64,000 bases of DNA from Dictyophora rubrovolvata (GCA_029959195.1 CP114121.1:2356001-2420000); one strand, 5' to 3'. Numbered from the stretch's first letter, positions 34,510 through 46,392 are shown. Translations and numbers: made by a program. Notes: generated by a model from the sequence alone, not told the origin.

Positions 34510-34537
34510 CCCTATATACTACACACTTTGCTTGGAC
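34510..34537 (-). promoter_or_regulatory. Conserved core promoter motif, copy 1
   Basis: About 105 bp upstream of the start of KEN-box copy 1 on the minus strand. The motif gtccaagcaaagtgtg followed by agtata is shared, with one difference in about 25 bases, with 35741-35767 upstream of copy 2. The surrounding spacer DNA is less alike, which suggests a functional TATA-containing element. Confidence 0.5.
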
Positions 34538-35264
34538 ACGACAGTACACTGTGAGTGGTGTCCAACGTCCAAGGATGACGGGGAAGGACAGTTTTTAATA
34601 ATCTTAGACATGATTTTAGCTGTGTTGGACAGGTCCCAGAACTTGAGATTGCTTTTTGTGTAACGGTAGTTTCATCGATGGACTAAACTTTACTGGTGCG
34701 TCCACCATCCACGACCACGAAGTTCGACAAAAAACGTTAATGGGACCCCGGATGATTAACCAAAATACTCATTCAGTTCAGACGGAATAACTCAGAGAAA
34801 AAAGAAATATTTAGGAAGTACTACGACGAACAGTTCATTAAGGCTGTAAATCCGGCCATGGACGGCGTCCGTGTAAGTTAGTTACAAGGTTGAACAAAGC
34901 TCAGCGAGCAAGTTATAGGTTCGAATGGCATTTCGCAGCGTCAAATGTAATAACTTTCAAGTAGGAATTCAAAGTATACAGGAGCGATAGTTGTATATGA
35001 GCTGCGTGCTCCAGATCACAAAATTCAAAGCACTAATTGCTTTCTCACGGCGAGTGAAGGAGTTCAGTCGCCTTGGAGTATCAAAATAATTAAGAGTTTT
35101 ATGAAATATTACTTTATTTGAAGTAAAAAAAAAAAGAACATCGCGAGTAAAGGGTATTTGGGGTATTACAACGAAAAGCATAGGCGAACAAGTTCAGAGA
35201 CATGGTTTGAAACTCGGAAGAAACTCATAAGTGAATTTTGAGTAAAAGCAGGTAGGTGCCAATT

Positions 35265-35604
35265 TTAATTTCCAATGGAAGAATCTAAAAGAGGGGTGAG
35301 ACAAGGAAAAACAAGAAATATGACCTGACTGCAACTCACTAGGAGACGAAGGGGTTTCCGGCAGCGGAGTCTCAATGGATTGAATCGCCGTTTCATCGTT
35401 TCTCTCCAATCTTTCATTCGTGTAGCGGGCGTATACTCGCCGCGCTACTCCCGACCGCTTTCTCTTCCCCCGACCTCCCCTCTTCCTTTTTGTGCTTTGC
35501 GGCCCGAAGGGCGGGGGGATGTTTTCTTTATTGCCCTCCGACAGGTCAGAAGGAAGTAAAGTTACGATCGTAATAGGCGGTGCGTGTGAGAAGAAGGCAG
35601 ACAT
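35265..35604 (-). CDS. Small basic KEN-box-like protein, copy 2 (94 aa)
   Basis: The model is join(35265..35284, 35340..35604) on the minus strand with a 55-nt intron at the same place as in copy 1; total 95 codons. It starts MSAFFSHAPP, has SEGNKENIPPPF, then a basic region (KRKRGGRGKRKRSGVARR), ERND, and an ETPLPETPSSP tail. The frame is also open upstream to 35787, but copy 1 has no matching upstream extension, so the conserved MSAFFS methionine is chosen. Strong conservation of the N-terminus, the KEN motif and the basic stretch, with free variation elsewhere, points to these as the functional parts. Confidence 0.65.
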
Positions 35605-35740
35605 AACACTGAGGAGAGATATACAAAAAGACGAGTAGCAAGGGGATGGAAATAAAGACACTTCTTCTAAATGAAGGAGAGTGATAGAGGGGAGCCACAG
35701 CGATGATTTAGTTTTATACATCTCAGGAACTGTGGACAGA

Positions 35741-35767
35741 CCCGTATACTGCACACTTTGCTTGGAC
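35741..35767 (-). promoter_or_regulatory. Conserved core promoter motif, copy 2
   Basis: Same motif as at 34510-34537 (gtccaagcaaagtgtg, then agtatac), about 140 bp upstream of the start of copy 2. The two gene copies therefore probably share regulation. Confidence 0.5.
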
Positions 35768-36311
35768 ACAGTATGACGTTCAGTCATGGCTGTAGCGCCT
35801 TATTTGAAGGACACGTCCACGGACGTTTGGAAGGACGATGCTTATCTTTATCTGTGTTGGACATTCCTAAAGGTTCGGACGGATTTTCCTCATAACGGAA
35901 GTTTCATCGATGGACTAAGATTTGCTCTGCGTCCACCGTTACGCCGACGGTGACTGTTGGTACATATATTTATATGTTGTTTCATGTTGTCTGTCCTTTC
36001 TGCTGTTCACGAAACTAAAGTCACGTAGTGGGACAAAAAGGACTTTAGTTAAGCATCAGGCTATTAGGAACATTTATAAAACGATAAAGAATATCCCAAA
36101 ACAAAGATTATGGTACAGCAAGCTCGAGTATTAGCTTGAAAGTTTAAAGCATACGCGAAACAATTTCGAACATGATTTGTAATCTGAATGAAAAATCGTA
36201 TCAATTTTTTAGGATGGATCAGTTTTAGAAGGTGAGCGTTAATAGGCGTTAATGCTCATTTCGGGGGGATCTAACAAAGAGGGTGAGATAGAGTAAATTC
36301 ACAAAATACAC

Positions 36312-36593
36312 TTAGAGACTACGGAGGGGTTCTCCGGAGGCATCCGCCGGCGGAGTCTCAATATCTCAATACCAATGAGCTTAGTCATTTCTCTCTACAG
36401 ACCATACTGCAGAAGCGGATATGCCCCGTCTTGATCGCCTCCTCCTCCTCTCCCGATCTGCTTCTCTTTGAGCTTTGAGCCTTGTAGGGCGGAGGAATGT
36501 TTTCTTTGTTTCCCTTCTGGTCTGAAGGGGAGTATAGTAGATCTGCGGAGACCGGGCGGAGAGGCTCCGGAACGTCCGACCAAAACAAGACAT
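36312..36593 (-). pseudogene. KEN-box-like protein, copy 3, broken
   Basis: A start ATG in the equivalent place reads MSCF, but the homologous frame (VPEPLRPVSADLLYSPSD, QKGNKENIPPPYKAQ) follows only after a frame change near 36580. Past VERND there are stops near 36381 and 36369, before the homologous IETP segment. So at least one frameshift and two stops separate this copy from the other two. The KEN motif itself is retained. Confidence 0.7.
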
Positions 36594-38302
36594 GAGCGAT
36601 GTAATTCGTAACAAAAAGATGTGGAATAAGACACTTTTTGCTGAAGTAGAGTGTTGAGGAGAGCATAAGTCCTTGGAACTGGCCGACGATGGCAGTAAGT
36701 CTGCAGTATTAGACTATGAAATAAAAATTATTCGATATACCTGATGCTTTTTCAGTCCATTATAGAAACGTGCCACTCGAGGATCTTTTTGTAGCTACAG
36801 ATCGTTCGTTGTGCCAATGAAGTATCGTCTGCCAAGAAGCCTTTAAAGAGACTGTCCAAAGAAGATCGCTGTGTAATCCGGCTTGAGCTATTGACTAGAC
36901 TGTTGACGCTTGCACAAACGGAGGGATGCCCAGATGGATTCGTCACGACAACTACTCTAGGTTTGCATCGTGCAGTCTCTGTTCTGGTTAGAAAAGTTGA
37001 AACGTTAGCTGATGACCGTTTATATAGGACGTGAGATGGTCTACGTTGCAGAACTTAGCCACACGCATGGCTCGTGTGTAATAAACTACCCATGGGTACA
37101 AGGATATTGCACGCCAGTCCTTGACAGATAGCCGACAGTCCCTTGGGAATTATCTTTTGACGGGTAACCAATACCGTGTTAAATTTAGCGTATAATCGGA
37201 ATCCAATCGTATTCAGATTATTGCATATGAGATAAATGTTACCCGAAGGCTGTTTCGTGATTGAAAGATTGATTTGAGCTGCCAGAGTTAGCTGTGTGGG
37301 ATGTTTGGCTGTTGGGCTGTTTTTGTTCGTTTGCTCAAAGGCATGTATACGTCAAAGTTCAATATCGTTTATTTGTGCTATCGATTTGATTTTCTTCAGT
37401 ATCTATGTATATCTCGGTAGGGCTCAATTACTCAACCTGTGAATCACAATGTTAGCAATCCACCCGGAGCTTAAAGCTTAACGCTTCGAACTCGAACACG
37501 TGGTGCTCAACTCCATAAATGTCCTGATTCATACATCATATCCGTTGATTGGCATCAAATCTTATGAGCTGTGGCGGATTGGAACTTTTTCGGACTTTTA
37601 TATCAAGAAGCTGATTGTGGTCGTTCCTGTCGCTGCCACATCGTCCTTTTCAAGTGGGACTTCAAGTTTTATATACCATAAATTCTGTATATTTATGCTT
37701 GGATCCCTGCTGCCTTGGTATATCGTCGTTGACAACTTGTTACTTGAAATCTGATCCTGGAGTGTTAAACAGGCTGCTGTCAGTGTCCCCGAGTTGTCAA
37801 ACTTACTGCAATTTCTGGCCTTATGATACTTCTATGTACATGAAGTTATAAAGAAAGTCAAGTAAGTCTGTGCTAATTACTTGAAGGTTGCAACCACAAA
37901 AGCTCGAGAACTGATCGATCTCAGGAATATGGATCTGTTAGATGCGTTATGGGAATTGGTCTCCTAAAATTCCCAATCTATCACCCCAAATCATCACCTG
38001 ATGATCTATTTGAAGAACATCAAATTTTATGCTTTGAATGATCGTTTGAGAGCCCAGCGGCCATTGGGATTATCCACGGCACATCATCTGCATCATTTGA
38101 AATTTCACCGTGAGGTATTCCTACCTACTTTTGTCGTCCGGCAGTGCTGTCTCGAGTTTACATATCAATCTCGTTAGCGAACTGAGACTTCTTCAGTCCG
38201 ATGAGCGCGGTGCATTCTGATATATATTAACCAAGGATTTTCCTCTGTTCCTTTGGCTCAGACTAGATTCTCCTGCCTAACGTTCTGGTTTGATACGGTA
38301 TA
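36594..38302. other. No gene identified
   Basis: A minus-strand frame at 36752-36943 (SGHPSVCASVNSLVNSS) lacks an ATG. A TATA-like tatata lies near 37021 and another, near 38219-38228, about 75 bp before the DUF6534 B start, is the likely core promoter of that gene. Confidence 0.4.
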
Positions 38303-40201
38303 ATGTCTACCTCGAACTCGACTTCACAGCCTGAGGGAACCAACCTTTCGGTTGTTTTCGCTCCGATTTATTGGGGTAATAGTTACACTTTTTTTTCTCA
38401 GTTGCCGTTGCAAGACTGACAATCTTTATAGGTTTCGTCGTTTCTTTGATGTAAATTGAATTCAGTATTTCAAACGTTGTCTCCTCATTCAGGTTGTCAC
38501 TTAGACTGGCAGGAGTCACTATCCTTCAAAGCTATCTCTACTTCCCCAATAACAAAGATAGGTTGGCCTTGAGGTTGATTGTGCGTTCATGAATGACATA
38601 TATATATATCCTGTCACTTATCAATCCTGTTATAGGCCGCAACTATGCTGTAACTCAATTTCAATTCTTTAAGCCTTAGCTATTCGTACTCACCAACGTT
38701 TTCACTCTAAGGATCCTCGATCTTTTATCCTCGGCTCTTGTGGCCCAGTCTGTTTATTTCTATCTGGTACATGCGTTTCTACCTCCCCTTCTTGGATACG
38801 TAACATACCATCTGATACGTTACTCATTATTCTTCAAGATACCGCACTTTGGTTCCACGGTGCCACTCGATAGCGTTACAACAGAGCTCTCGGTCGAATG
38901 CCTATTCTCGAGTATCATTACGATCATGTATGCATGTGATTTCTTGTTTCTTTTTTGATAACGTCATGACTTACGACTCGAATTATTTGGAAATACATTT
39001 ACAGTTCCCAATTGTATTTCGTAAGGCAGCTTATGGCAGGTAATGTTTTTATATGTATACTAGGAGTATAGCTCACATTTATTGTTTTTAGTTTCTAAGC
39101 CGAAGGACCGATGGTGGACGCACCCTAGCGGGTTGGCGACCGGGTTAATTGTAAGTTTTGCTTGTGTCAATGAGTGCTCAGCTGTATTTTTTTTCTTCCC
39201 AAACAGGCATTCTTGGCTGTACTTACTTTCGGTTAGTGTTTGATTTTTGCCCAGACATTTGTAACTCAATTTATAATCCATTAGCATTTGGTATTGGTAA
39301 TTACACTTGTTTTTCAGTTTATTTTCGAGACACAAAATTTATAGTGAAATTGCAACAGGTTGCATGTCGGTTATGATCGTCCACAAGCACTCCGTCTTCT
39401 CTAACAGGGCTCCAATTTTCAAGGTGATTTATCTCTAAAACACGGCGTCAGAAGCTTATTTATTAATATGGGTATTCGTAGCGCATCTTTGGTTTAGCTA
39501 AAGGTCTTGGAGCTTTGACCGACATACTTGCGACAATTACTATGTGTATATTTCTTTCAGCGGCTCGAACGGGCATGTCAGGGTCAGTGAACTTAGAGTG
39601 TTTTGTTTGCTTTGTTGTTGATGATATTGATAAAATAAATAGCACAAACTCGATGCTCAAATCGCTTACGCATTTTGTCATCAATCGGGGAATCTTGGTC
39701 ACCATTATTCAACTTTCTGTGTTTATATTCTTTTATGCCTTCGAACAAAGGCTTTATTGGTGCGCTTTGGGAAACCCCTGATCATTGTCAAGTTGATACG
39801 TGCATTTACCACTCCTTACTAGGTTTGCTTTCCACGTTAATGTCACTAAATTATATGCCAACACATTCTGTAAGTACTCTTTTATCTTACCACTCTTTGA
39901 TTACCTCACATTGACGCGTTGACGTTTCGTCTAGTTGCTATGCACGTTTTTTTCTTTCTCTCACATATATAAAGCCGACTAACGTATACAAACACTCTGC
40001 AGGCTCAATGGCCGAGCGTACTTGAATCAGAAACAGAGCGGTGTATCCGTTTACAATACTCCATCACCACCTGGTCAATATCGAAATGTAATTAGTCTCG
40101 AAAAGGACTTAAGTTCGCCTCAAATTTCACCGATCATGAAGTATCAGCCAGACGGAATTTCCTCTCCAGCCACTAACAGTTCGTTTGAGGGCAAAGAATG
40201 A
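38303..40201 (+). CDS. DUF6534 membrane protein B
   Basis: Paralogue of the gene at 31761, about 340 residues, with the same introns. It starts MSTSNSTSQPEGTNLSVVF and continues GFVVSLILAGVTILQSYL, SSALVAQSVYFYL, LGALTDILATITMCIF, RTGMSGTNSMLKSLTHFV and MLNGRAYLNQKQ. The C-terminal tail differs (ends SFEGKE). The microexon TTGCTAT recurs at 39935-39941. Here the following intron starts with GC (39942-39943) and not GT, the remaining sites being GT-AG. All joins are in frame. Likely in the plasma or an internal membrane; ligand or function unknown. Confidence 0.85.
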
Positions 40202-40848
40202 TGTAGCGGTTCTGTCATTGATATTACTTGTGCTCTGCCAGTAGTATGCTGAAGACAACTCAAATTGTCTCAGAGCGGTTAACAGAATGCCTGTCTGATG
40301 GTTATTTTATTTATAGTAAGATTGACTACCGATATTGTTTTCCTATTATTTAACAGGCAGTCATACGGAATATTTATTCACCTTGGTGTTTATTTGTCAG
40401 TCCCTAAAGATATACATTGTTGCAGTTGCTCTGGAGCATATTGGACTTTGGCTATTTACAAGCTTGCTTTTCAATGGAAGTACATACACAGATCTCTGCC
40501 TGATATTTCAGTCGGTCTTGCTTCAACTGTCATGTCAAATATCACAGAAAATCATAAGGTCCCCCTGCATTCTGACTATCTTGTACCCGGATACCAAAAC
40601 GCCTTTCTTCTCTCTTTCGGGACCCAGAATAAAAGCTCTCTGTGAGGACCCAAGACCCAGCCATTTTCACTCATCTGAGCAACGCTTGAGAACAGAGCTT
40701 TATCCCATGCCGATAATAGATAATCCAACGTTTGAGGGTCCGTGTTGTCTGCCGATTGATTGTTGGTAAAAGGAGCACTCGCGTCACTTGAGCTTCAAGG
40801 ATCTGTCATCAGACAACAGCGTATCTCATGTTCAATATACTGGACAAC
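40202..40848. other. Possible membrane-protein gene remnant
   Basis: A plus-strand frame at 40335-40769 reads EYLFTLVFICQSLKIYIV, then IGLWLFTSLLFNG, then a polar tail (FHSSEQRLRTELYPMP). It resembles the last helices and tail of a DUF6533-type protein, but no upstream exons are present. Weak. Confidence 0.25.
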
Positions 40849-41202
40849 TCACCGTACAATCATGGAACTATTGACGGGGAACGTGCCAAATGCGGCCTTG
40901 ATATAATGGTCGTAGAGCGTGGCTGCAGCTGAAAGCACGTGCAAACTCCAGACTGCACAAGGAGAATCACTCGTACTTAGCATCGGACATTGAACATTTT
41001 TGATGATTGACTCTCTTGTTTGTATGTCCCAGATATCGAAACAATAGTAGCAAGCCCGAGTCGTGTCCGAATCCGCGTCAGACATCATGTTTGTATCAAA
41101 TATCGGATTATCTTTTGAGCCATCGTCTTTAGTATTCCCAATGGTCATTAGCTGTTTCGAGTTCTTGAAGAAACATAGATTACTGAGATACCCTTCAGAG
41201 AA

Positions 41203-41639
41203 CGGCCACCTGTATAAGATAGGCAAATCAGCAACCCCAATATGTCCAGCCTGCAAAATGGAGACAGAAACCGTAACGCACTTTCTCTCCATATGCCCTC
41301 GATACGACACGCACCGCTTGAAGATACAGCAACACTTCAGACAACACACCGTCCCAAAGATCCAATTGCTGAAAGATCGAAAAGCGACAAAAGTCCTTTT
41401 TGAATACGTCAACAAAACAGGTCGCTTCATGCAAACACATGGAAAACTAGACGAACCAAAAGGGAGACAGAGAGGAAGAGGATGAAGCAGTACGGTGGGA
41501 ACATCGACCCCCACGACACCTCATTACGCGCCTGACGAGCAAAGAGTACACGAGAAATGACGCGAGACGGCCATCTCAACGAGTTAAAGTCCCGGCACAT
41601 AGGGCTCAGCCCCCAGGGACTTAACAGATTTACACACAC
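41203..41639 (+). mobile_element. 5'-truncated LINE (non-LTR retrotransposon) 3' end
   Basis: The insert is 437 bp, flanked by a 13-bp direct repeat (acccttcagagaa) at 41190-41202 and 41640-41652. It encodes the C-terminal zinc finger of a LINE reverse transcriptase, CPACKMETETVTHFLSICP, followed by a stop near 41485, a short 3' region, and an ACAC tail. Severe 5' truncation and a long target duplication are the usual marks of target-primed reverse transcription. Orientation is opposite to the host NLR gene. Confidence 0.88.
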
Positions 41640-43162
41640 ACCCTTCAGAGAAATCTTCTAATAGTGACTTATTGTTATCCATGTCCCAGAGCTTCACTTC
41701 ATGGTCCTTCATCCACGCAAAATATTTTCCATCTGGAGATAGCTGCCCGGAAATTGTTTTAATCCAACCCACTTCTTTCCCTGTCATGGCGTCAAAAATC
41801 TCTGTTCCTTCCATTGAGATACATATGACATGTCTCCCATTTGCAGAGAAGGCGATGGTATCAACGACTGAAAGCCGGGAGTGAGCATCACGCCTGAAAG
41901 GACCAGCTAATACCTGCATTGGCAAGCCTGGTTGGCATTCTCGAATTTCCAGGTACGGAACAAAGGAATCCCCGGCGTATGCAACGACGAGTCTGGTGCC
42001 CGATGATGAAAAAGAAAGAGCCGACACACTCCATTGAACGCTGTTTGGTTCATCAACAACCCGACGTTTGTGAATGTCCCAGATTTTGAGCGTCCCTCGG
42101 GGATTACCAGAGATGAGATAGTTGGTAGAATCGGAGAATGCCAGCGCGGAGACAGCATCATCCGGCGAGTTATCTAGAATAAGCTGTCTTCTTGATTCGG
42201 AATCCCGAAGATGAAGTCCGTAATGATATGTGAGACCATTCGGATCCGACCCCCCACGTACACAACGTCCTGGACAGAAAAGGCCAGCACTGCAGAATAC
42301 AGCCTTGTCCTAGATTCAAAAACAATGGTGTTCATTGTTGTAGTGTCCCAAATTTGGAGTAAACCATGGTGAAAAACAAGAACAAGGTTGGCCCCATGAA
42401 GCCAAAGCTTTCTGACGGACATGTTTTCAAAAGACTGTGTACCTCAAACCGGAATAACAGCTTTTCCTCCCTCAAGACACGAATTTCGGTGACAATGTTG
42501 TCAGTGAAACATGAAAATGCCCAAAAATAACATGCATAAACAAATGTGAGGGAATCGCTGTTGTCACCCGTTCATGAAAATCAGGTACGTCTCGATTGGA
42601 GAGATGCGAGGTTTCCAGGTTACAGATGTTGAACCGTAGCATCCGATTCATTACTTTGAGACATCCCAACGTGAAGAAGCCTTGATCGGAAATGTAGACG
42701 TGGTATCGGTTACTACTTTCGATGAAAAAATCGAAAAGCGACGTATGAAGAGGCCGAATGGGAGTAAACAAGTCATTGACACCAAGGAAGAGGGACCCAA
42801 AGGGATATAGTACTTCTTGAACATTCGTAATTAATTCCTGAAGAATATTTTGTAATGCATCTACTGAAAGAGGTTCGCGTGCCATTAAAATAGCAGAAAC
42901 AATAGTTTTAAAGTTTTCCACGAATTGCAGATCCTCACACTCCCGCTGGCTCGAAATTATATCCTCATAGAGTTTGTATAACGAAGATGACGAACTCGAA
43001 ACGCAAGCCATCCATCGTTTTTGTACTATCGACGAATATCGAACATCCGGGTCAATAAACCGACAGACAGTGTCCGCCCATTGAAACAGACCTTCGGCAC
43101 GTTTTGCTAGTATTTGAGGCCAACTTTCTTCTATCTTGTTCAACGTTGGTGCTATTGGTTTG

Positions 43163-43382
43163 TGTTGAGTTACAGTCACACTGTGACTGCGTCACAGTGT
43201 ATATAGTTACATACGCGCACCGCGCCTATTTCCTCACTCGTGTTGAGTACACGTAGTGAGGTACGTTCCTTTTATAGTTTAGCTTTTCTTTCTATTATTA
43301 ATCACTGTACCTAGCAATATTCTTTAGGTATGCTAATATTCTATCACTCGTGTTGAGTACACGTAGTGAGCAATATTCTTTA
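43163..43382. mobile_element. Solo LTR, 220 bp, inside the NLR gene
   Basis: Starts tgttgagttacag, ends caatattcttta, and is bordered by the 5-bp direct repeat gtttg (43158-43162, 43383-43387). A second copy with its own 5-bp repeat lies at 52575-52778. It contains two near-palindromic hairpins of 28 bp (ctcact...agtgag) and an internal direct repeat gcaatattctttag. Copia or Gypsy type cannot be told without internal sequence. The two copies are about 90% alike, so neither is very old. Confidence 0.75.
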
Positions 43383-44866
43383 GTTTGAGCCGATTTAAGA
43401 CATAGCTATGAATGTCAGAAAGAGTTTCGTCCGTCGCAATATCACCCATCCATATGCATTGGGTAGCTTCTGGGTTGTCCCGCAGAAGTTCTATATCTTG
43501 TTCTGGACGGGAGGTAATAATGATACGATAATTGGCTGGCAGTTCAGAGCACCGTCGAAAGAGTAAATCCAAAATAGTTGCGCGCTCTCCACGATTTCCG
43601 CTCTCATCTAACGCATCAATAACAATAACAACAGGTCCAACCGTTGTTACATTCTTTGAAGGTTTAGCAATGAGCTCATCAAATTGTATCACTGGATCCA
43701 TCGATGTCCTGATTGCAGTGTCTTGGATAATCTTCACCAAGCTTTCCCACCACGACACATCGCTATCGGCCAACCTACGAGAAATAGTGCTGAAAAGAAG
43801 ATTACACCAGTCTTTGGAACTTCTGTTGAAGCAAAACATGGACCCGAGTCGATTCTGTCTCTTGAATATTTCCGCGATCGTGTGAGCAACGGCCGATTTT
43901 CCCGTGCCAGCTTGCCCACTAAGAACAAGTATTCGTTGGAGTGCGTCACTGTTGACCCATTCCATTATCTCATTGATCATAAACATCCTTTTTCGGAAAG
44001 GAATCCAGCGTCCCGCATATATGGCATTTCATTCATAAGTATCAAATCCTCTGAACATTATCATGTGAATAAAGTTGCAGACGTCATCAAATTGGACTGG
44101 ACGAACTTGTCTCAGCAGTAGTGTCCGCGATTCTAAGTGTCACAATGCCAATCTCAAGAGTGATAGAACTGGTAATGACGCTCAGATGATGATCCAACTT
44201 TTCGTTGAACGATTTGATTTTATCATTAATGCTGTCCCCTCTCCAGACCTTTCCAACTAAAAAAAAGCTCGTTTCAATAGGACATGAAGTTTTAGATCAT
44301 GAAGCCAAATCAAATGAAACACCGCCTATACTCCCAGTACCATATTCTCTTATGAAGTAGGCGCATTCAATCGTCTGTTGAGCCAGTAACAAAAGAGTCT
44401 TGCTTTGAATAGCCGTAAGTTCACGCAGTCGTTCGGCATCGGTAATGTAATCGTAAACTTCCTTTAACTTTTCACATAATTTCCCGGCACATTCATTACG
44501 GCTTTTCTGAGAGAGAATCATCTAAATTTGATTTGATAGCTATTCAAATGTCAGGCAGATAAAACCGAGTGTGTAGTACCTTTGGAATAAGAGACAGAAT
44601 GCTCCACGCCAACCTCGCGAAGGGATTAAGATTCAACCTCTGTCAAATCACCAACTAAAGTTATAACATACCCCAGAGGCCGTGTCTATTACATTCATGA
44701 AAACCTGGAATTGAGACAAAAATGCGGACCAGGCATCCTCTTCCAGGTTCTCAATAGCTTTCGAGGACGTTCCCATTGACAAGATCGACAGCGTTTGAGC
44801 AGTTGATTTTGAAGCCTCGGCCAACATGACTGGAAGAATATTGGACATTCCTTCGATGCTAAACAT

Positions 44867-45739
44867 CAATTGAGAATCCTTAGATATCTCTAATTTGCAT
44901 GCTCCCGTATTTCATTGTAACTATCCGAAGATAATAGCTAAATGTCGTAGCTATATATACAATCGGAAAAACTATGAAGATATTTTGTTTGAGGCTGTCT
45001 AGTCTCCGTGGAGCGGGTCCTGGTGCTGATTTTGTAAGAAGGAGGGTGGGGGAATAATATGATATTTAGCAAGTGTGTGTGTGTTGATATAAAACCAACA
45101 ACAACAAAAAAATGATGATCCTAAGATCGTGTGTGTGTGAGGGGGACGATAAATGTGAGTTGCGATAAAATGGTGAGTCAATATGCCATCGATAATACAG
45201 CGATGATAATCTGTTTTAAAGTTAGTAAGGCTTCAACGACAATACGAATCGTTGAGTTTATACTCCGAGGCCTCACTCAGAGTAATCCAAAGAAATAGAC
45301 GTGAGCGTAGAAATAGACTAGAGATGAAACTTGACTTGAACTTGACTTAAACTAAACTAAACTTGAGACAACCATTCCGGTAGATTGCTGCTGTTACAAT
45401 TATTTACATGCAGTATATATACCATTTGGAAATATAAAGGAAAGCAGAATGATCACTCATCATTCGCCATGATAACAAAAGGAAACAAAAAGAGAACAAA
45501 GAAACAAAAGAAAAAGGAGAAAACAATGGAGGATACAATTACAGAAAAAGGGGAATCGCATATGTGGTTAGGGGGAATAGGAGAAATATGTTGAAACAAA
45601 AGAGAAACAAAAGAGAAACAAAAAGAGATCAAAAGAAAACAATGAAACTGGATTCCCAGCATAGCTTTACCAAAATCACCATCTGGCACTTCTTGCACTA
45701 CCTCTTACCCAAAACTATAATCTTACCATCCCAAACTTC
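44867..45739. other. No gene; low-complexity purine tract
   Basis: Short GT microsatellites lie near 45074 and 45129. 45475-45650 is an A-rich purine stretch with repeated gaaacaaaag units. Open frames there have biased composition and no domain. Confidence 0.5.
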
Positions 45740-46318
45740 TTACTGATCTGGTTCTTGTTGACGAGATCTTCTTCTTCGTGGCTGTGGCGCAATAATAATG
45801 GCTATGGCAACGCTTAACAATACCAGATCTTGAACGAGATTGGATTGGAGATCGGAATAGGAAGGGAGGGTTTGATTTCCAACAGAGTAGTCGGGAGGGG
45901 ATGGGATGGCAGATAGGGGTGCGTCTATGAATAAGAATTGAGTATAACTTCGAAATTGATGACGAAAGACCAGTCTCCAGATTGATTCTTCTTGACGATT
46001 TGTTGAAAGGAACTCGACAAACTCATACGATTCGTCCATGACATTGACATTGGTTCGTTCGTACAGGGTTAAAGCTTGTGGATATCCTATCTCCAGATCA
46101 TCATAAGGAATAGTAATCTCCATTAGTGGCTGTGGAGTAATCGGAAGCATTGTGGAGGGGTCGACATCAATTTCAGAAACAAGAGTATTGTAAACGCGAA
46201 GTCGTGAGAGGAAATTAGGGTTGGGTCTGAATCTGAGAGAAGAACGATATTCAAAAGGGAAGAAAGGGAGTTGAAAAAGGGGAATAGGGGAAGTAGGAGT
46301 ATTGTTATTGTTCAACAT
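45740..46318 (-). CDS. Unknown protein Y (192 aa), X/Y family
   Basis: Single-exon intact frame. It is unrecognised, but homologous to Y' at 48965 and more remotely to X and X'. The shared pattern is I-D-(V/x)-x-x-x-(T/M)-L-P, later SYEFVEFL, W-R-L-V-F, and FLFIDAPLSAIP. Near the C-terminus a hydrophobic stretch (DLVLLSVAIAIIIA, about 166-179) followed by RRRRSR looks like a tail anchor with positive residues after it. It lies 74 bp downstream of X on the same strand, so the two could be expressed together. Function unknown. Confidence 0.62.
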   Translation of the reverse strand: MLNNNNTPTSPIPLFQLPFFPFEYRSSLRFRPNPNFLSRLRVYNTLVSEIDVDPSTMLPITPQPLMEITIPYDDLEIGYPQALTLYERTNVNVMDESYEFVEFLSTNRQEESIWRLVFRHQFRSYTQFLFIDAPLSAIPSPPDYSVGNQTLPSYSDLQSNLVQDLVLLSVAIAIIIAPQPRRRRSRQQEPDQ

Positions 46319-46392
46319 GATGATATGAGTTAACCAAAATTTTTAAGCGCTAATGAAATGTCCAGAAAGAAAGAAGGAGATGAAATACAAAT

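Larger units (their letters stand above)
40849..44866 (-). pseudogene. NACHT-WD40 (fungal NLR-like) gene with two insertions
   Basis: Fungal NLRs are STAND ATPases linked to self/non-self recognition and regulated cell death. The gene starts near 44866 (FSIEGMSNILPVML), then an N-terminal helical domain (LSLIPK/MILSQKSRN, AYFIREYG), a NACHT domain with Walker A GQAGTGKSAVAHT (about 43900) and Walker B VVIVIDALDES, and WD40-like repeats at 42470-40850 (LQIWDTTTMN, LKIWDIHKRR, VKLWDMDNNK, FDIWDIQTRE). A solo LTR (43163-43382) splits the region after NACHT and a LINE fragment (41203-41639) splits the WD40 part. Each lies exactly between target-site duplicates, and host codons on the two sides are in phase. 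A one-base frame change at a run of six G near 42258 is a third lesion. Confidence 0.82.

Noticed and set aside
34900-34945. tRNA gene suggested by a ggttcgaat motif
   Set aside because: No acceptor stem, D-arm or anticodon arm can be drawn around it. No tRNA or rRNA was seen elsewhere in the window.
36752-36946. Possible small secreted protein on the minus strand
   Set aside because: No ATG begins the frame and no convincing upstream exon or family was found.
45385-45746. Lys/Thr-rich open frames on the plus strand
   Set aside because: They lie in an A-rich purine repeat; composition alone explains the absence of stops.
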